DNA of 8,500 nt from Opitutia bacterium (GTDB lineage: Bacteria > Verrucomicrobiota > Verrucomicrobiia > Opitutales > Coraliomargaritaceae), in contig DOCS01000141.1 in NCBI GenBank assembly GCA_003503355.1, positions 1 through 8,500 of the forward strand. Direction: 5' to 3'. The position numbers were made by a program, and so were the translations under genes. A model generated the notes under the pieces. The model was not told where the DNA came from. It searched no databases and was given only the letters and a program-made list of their open reading frames with translations. Positions 6,030-8,500 of the stretch are shown here, one piece after another; the stretch's first letter is position 1; each line of letters starts with the position of its first letter.

Positions 6030-8468
6030 CTACGATTCGACAACCCAGAGCCCACAGCCCAAGGGCGGTAGATGAATGATCTTGCTTGCCACAGGTATAA
6101 GCGCGGACTGCAGACCTTTGACCTTGAAGCGATCATGGTCAGCGATTTGCACCGCACCACTGAAGCACTCCACATCACAGGTGATGTTAGCATACTCCAT
6201 ATGCGGATTGACTGCGAAAATCAACTGCGGAGCATCGATGCTGCGGTCGGCATTGAAAATGGCAACGATCGCACTGGATCCCTCTGCCACAAAGAATTTC
6301 AGATAGCCTTCCTGCAGCGCGCCTTCGTAGCGGAATGCACGTCCCTGCTCTGAACGACGAAACGCAATCCAATTTCGGAAGTAGCTATGCGTACCAGAGT
6401 ATACCAAGCGACGATTGTAATCGATGGCATTGACGTCGCCGCGCTGATAGGTGTTCGAAATCCCAAGCTTCGAGCGCATGAAGTCCTGCCCCTCGGCCAG
6501 CATCGGCACCCCGAGTGACGCAAAGAGCACGGAGGCCATTAAGTGCGTGCGCCTGCGGTCCAACAGCGTTGGGTCGGAACCATCCTGCTCAGCACGCTCA
6601 GTGATACGATCCATCCAGCAATGGTCATCATGTGACTCCGTATAGTTAATCGTCTGCGCGGCAAATCGACTACTTGAAGGCGATCCAGCCAAGAAATACT
6701 GAATCATGTCCTGATTCCCCTTTCCACAGATATAATCCGCAATCGATTCGCGGAAGCCATCATTCCAAGAGGCAAAACCGGTCTCCTTCAACTCGTCCTG
6801 AATATGCCCACGAAAACTCCAAGGCTCGGCAATCAAAATAAGGGACGGTTTCACCTTTTTCAGCTCGATCTCAATCTCGCGCAAAACCTCGATCCCGATA
6901 AGCTCCGCCAAGTCAAAGCGGAAGCCATCCACATCATAGGTTTCAATCAGATGCGTTAAGCTCTCAATAATCAACCGACGCGTCATCGGAGTATCGCAGC
7001 GGAGGTCATTGCCGCAACCACTCCAGTTGAGCAGATCATTCGCCTCGTCGACGTGAAAATAATAGAACTTATCGACGAACAGAAGGTGATTGGGCTCACC
7101 GACGTGATTGTACACCACATCAATGATCACCGCCATATCCTGATCATGAAAATCCTGCACCAAGCCGCGGAACTCCTCGACCTGAGACGCCTTCTCCGGC
7201 TCCAATGCGTAACTGCTTTCCGGAGAAAAGAAGTTCACCGTCATATAGCCCCAATGGTAGTCGTCGGGATGACGATTATCAAACTCCTGAATCGGCTGAA
7301 GCTCGATGGCATTGACGCCGATCTCCTGAAGATAGGAGCCTTTCGTCTTAAGCCATTTACGCAGCCCTGAATACCCCTTACGCTCCTGCGCAGTCAACTG
7401 GATTGGCGCATGCGCTGCGAGATCGCGCACATGCCCTTCAAGGATTACCAGATCCTGCCACGCCGGAGGTGTGTACTGCTCCTTGACCTTTTGTAAACGT
7501 TTTGGATCCACTACGATCGCCGGCCCACGGTGCCCGAGACAAGCCTTCGCATAAGGATCCAACACAGAAAATGCGCCATCGAAGTGGGAGGTTCCCTGAT
7601 GGCTTTCCCCCTCGACTCGAAAAGTATAGAAACAACCGACCAAGTTTTCCTCGAGCACCCCTTCCCAAGTAACACCATCCACGCAAGACATGGCGACTAA
7701 AGCTGCATCGGATTCATCTGCCTGTCGACCGTACGAAAGCTGCACACCCGTCGCGCGCGGAGCGAACAGACGGAAAGTCGTGCGCGTCTCTTCGACAATC
7801 GCACCGAGGGGGAGATCAGTCGATGCTTTGGTCAAAAACTGAGTGTGTGGCAACTCAAGCACCTCTTCGTGCAACGCATCACGCCAAACAATCTTTTCAT
7901 TACCAACAGGAACGTAATCTACTGGCGTGTGGAAACGAAAAATATGCTTTCCCGTTTGTGCGGGATTGAATTCAAAATTGGCGACACCATCGGCGCAGCA
8001 CACCACATTCGGAGCACTATCTGGCACATCCAGCCAATCTCCATCCTGCGTAACGAACTTAAACTTGAAAACTTCGCCGGCTGGAATGTGCTTCAACGGC
8101 ACACTGACCTCAAAAGTCGCCCCAGGCTCGTCAGTCAAAGGAACAAGTTCCCATTCCGGCTTGCCGATAGCTTCACTCCACTCGTTAAACTCTGCACCCA
8201 AATACACGCGCACCTTTCGGTCCATTAACTGCGGGTAACGCTTGGACTGCAGTGTGAAAATCCAACTGTGTTTGCGACGAAAATAGCGACAGTAGCGGCC
8301 ACACTCGTCCGCGCTTAGGCGTTCCAAGGACCTCAAATGCAGGTCTCTCGGCCCCAATGAAAGAGGCGGCATTACTTTGTTGTCTGTCCAATCCGTAGAT
8401 AGGAGAACCAAACCGGAATCTTCCGACTCCCAGAACGCATGTGAGATGTGTTTAACTGACTTCACCAT
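6030..8468 (-). CDS. GH13 alpha-glucan enzyme, debranching (pullulanase/isoamylase-like)
   Basis: An 812-residue retaining alpha-glucan hydrolase of the alpha-amylase superfamily, most like debranching enzymes acting on alpha-1,6 branch points. There is no signal peptide, so the substrate is probably intracellular glycogen or imported oligosaccharide. Reading along the protein: residues 1-82 match nothing I know; 84-180 look like a beta-sandwich starch-binding type domain (FNEW, KFKFV..DGDW); about 225-305 resemble CBM48; 340-690 are the catalytic barrel; about 720-812 are the C-terminal beta domain. All catalytic motifs are intact: DVVYNH 450-455, GFRFDLA 515-521 (nucleophile D519), AEPW 547-550 (acid/base E548), and NYTESHDD 608-615. 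EGHVRDL (344-350), YHWGY (404-408) and the [12 protein letters not shown] stretch (483-494) point to the pullulanase/isoamylase branch rather than plain amylase. The ATG at 8468 directly follows an AT-rich palindrome and has no Shine-Dalgarno site. Exact linkage specificity is uncertain. Confidence 0.88.
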   Translation of the reverse strand: MVKSVKHISHAFWESEDSGLVLLSTDWTDNKVMPPLSLGPRDLHLRSLERLSADECGRYCRYFRRKHSWIFTLQSKRYPQLMDRKVRVYLGAEFNEWSEAIGKPEWELVPLTDEPGATFEVSVPLKHIPAGEVFKFKFVTQDGDWLDVPDSAPNVVCCADGVANFEFNPAQTGKHIFRFHTPVDYVPVGNEKIVWRDALHEEVLELPHTQFLTKASTDLPLGAIVEETRTTFRLFAPRATGVQLSYGRQADESDAALVAMSCVDGVTWEGVLEENLVGCFYTFRVEGESHQGTSHFDGAFSVLDPYAKACLGHRGPAIVVDPKRLQKVKEQYTPPAWQDLVILEGHVRDLAAHAPIQLTAQERKGYSGLRKWLKTKGSYLQEIGVNAIELQPIQEFDNRHPDDYHWGYMTVNFFSPESSYALEPEKASQVEEFRGLVQDFHDQDMAVIIDVVYNHVGEPNHLLFVDKFYYFHVDEANDLLNWSGCGNDLRCDTPMTRRLIIESLTHLIETYDVDGFRFDLAELIGIEVLREIEIELKKVKPSLILIAEPWSFRGHIQDELKETGFASWNDGFRESIADYICGKGNQDMIQYFLAGSPSSSRFAAQTINYTESHDDHCWMDRITERAEQDGSDPTLLDRRRTHLMASVLFASLGVPMLAEGQDFMRSKLGISNTYQRGDVNAIDYNRRLVYSGTHSYFRNWIAFRRSEQGRAFRYEGALQEGYLKFFVAEGSSAIVAIFNADRSIDAPQLIFAVNPHMEYANITCDVECFSGAVQIADHDRFKVKGLQSALIPVASKIIHLPPLGCGLWVVES

Positions 8469-8484
8469 ATATAAAGGTTTATAT
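8469..8484. promoter_or_regulatory. AT-rich palindrome at the GH13 start
   Basis: ATATAAA (8469-8475) and TTTATAT (8478-8484) are perfect 7-base inverted arms around GG, ending directly next to the GH13 start codon. On the minus strand it includes TATAAA (8478-8483), which could serve as a -10 element. The matching -35 box would lie beyond the window edge. The arrangement suits an operator overlapping a core promoter with a very short leader, but AT-rich palindromes also arise by chance. Confidence 0.4.
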
Positions 8485-8500
8485 TATCAAGTTACTTCGC

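Overview
The window carries six complete protein-coding genes on ordinary chromosomal DNA. It has no mobile element, CRISPR array, tRNA or rRNA that I can recognise. The organism is a bacterium with an outer-membrane-type diacylglycerol kinase, a cytoplasmic alpha-glucan (glycogen/starch) enzyme and a membrane acyl desaturase. None of the six start codons has a convincing Shine-Dalgarno sequence. This combination, with mid-range GC and the style of the proteins, suggests the Verrucomicrobiota (Opitutae, Coraliomargarita/Puniceicoccales-like). That placement is inference from memory of protein families, not a search result.

Layout. Bases 32-3820 are a minus-strand block read as gap, pgk, tpiA and then dgkA. 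The first three are the classic lower-glycolysis cluster: glyceraldehyde-3-phosphate to 1,3-bisphosphoglycerate to 3-phosphoglycerate, plus interconversion of the triose phosphates. Two intrinsic-terminator-like hairpins divide the block. One lies between gap and pgk (2711-2769), so gap can be made in excess or on its own transcript. The other lies after tpiA (537-573) and separates glycolysis from dgkA. The 394-base spacer 3821-4214 is a divergent promoter region between gap and a plus-strand acyl-lipid/acyl-CoA desaturase (4215-5315) that has a coiled-coil C-terminal tail. A minus-strand GH13 alpha-glucan-active enzyme (6030-8468) converges on the desaturase.

The spacer between the convergent genes (5316-6029, 714 bases) is the least ordinary part. 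It has no convincing gene but contains several hairpins, a two-part tetranucleotide tract that reads GGTT-GGTT on the minus strand, and two diverged direct copies of a roughly 65-base sequence. It may be a remnant or a family of intergenic repeats.

Together the genes describe central carbon use: release of glucose units from glycogen-like polymer, then glycolysis. They sit beside two membrane-lipid functions, acyl-chain desaturation and diacylglycerol recycling. I found no clear evidence of a wholly new system. The items most worth checking are the repeat-rich spacer, the gap/pgk terminator, the missing Shine-Dalgarno sites, and the unassigned N-terminus of the GH13 protein.
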